Assembly (NCBI GenBank): GCA_026545765.1
Contig: CM048841.1
Coordinates: 67,888,217-67,952,216, forward strand
Length of the DNA: 64,000 nt
Direction: 5' to 3'
Source of the DNA: Plantago major
Lineage: Eukaryota > Streptophyta > Magnoliopsida > Lamiales > Plantaginaceae
Position numbers and translations under genes: made by a program. Below the pieces are notes generated by a model. It was not told where the DNA came from and did no database searches. It saw nothing but the letters and a program-made list of their open reading frames with translations. Shown here piece by piece: positions 60,059 to 64,000 of this stretch; positions within the stretch are counted from its first letter, which is position 1; each line of letters begins with the position of its first letter.

Positions 60059-64000
<3,942 letters not shown>

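Overview
This is nuclear DNA of a flowering plant, most likely a eudicot. The evidence is spliceosomal introns, Copia and Tat-type Gypsy LTR elements, a Mutator-like transposon (MULE) with a FAR1-type transposase, and fragments of BRR2 and of a DHX37/Dhr1-type DEAH helicase whose motifs fit plant proteins. The species cannot be fixed from the sequence alone.

The window is mostly a nest of transposons. The outer layer is a MULE (about 724-58757; roughly 10.4 kb once its insertions are left out). It carries two convergent genes: a FAR1/MURA-type transposase on the + strand and a SUMO-protease-like gene (ULP1/C48 family) on the - strand. They meet over about 1 kb of AT-rich tandem repeats. Its introns and spacers are full of one short motif, TAGACAAT or its reverse complement.

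Two LTR elements entered the MULE. Copia A (1168-34506, + strand, target duplication AACAT) sits inside the first coding exon of the transposase. Gypsy/Tat element C (37147-51431, + strand, target duplication AAACA) sits in a transposase intron. Copia A was itself hit by a sister copy, Copia B (9255-25262, - strand, target duplication CCTTC). Each target duplication can be read directly, so the order is MULE, then A, then B inside A, with C independent of A and B. All three LTR pairs look nearly identical by eye (about 1-3 % difference), so the insertions are young. All three elements are broken fossils: A and C carry roughly ten breaks each and B carries many more.

The Copia family is unusually large, about 16 kb, with LTRs of 1.6-1.7 kb. 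Behind its pol it carries a long extra gene with apparent introns and an internal TATA-like box at the same distance in both copies. The Gypsy element carries the antisense gene typical of Tat/Grande-like elements.

Right of the MULE lie host sequences. A promoter and first coding exon of BRR2 (59.2-59.88 kb) end in a premature stop and then an abrupt break. They abut a DEAH-box helicase gene of the DHX37/Dhr1/DEAH13 family (60059 to beyond the window end). Ten exons of the helicase are visible, with motifs I, Ia, Ib, II, III and VI. Its last visible exon contains an in-frame stop and a one-base shift, so this copy is either decaying or affected by sequence error. Left of the MULE are about 0.4 kb of flank and a short inverted-repeat element.
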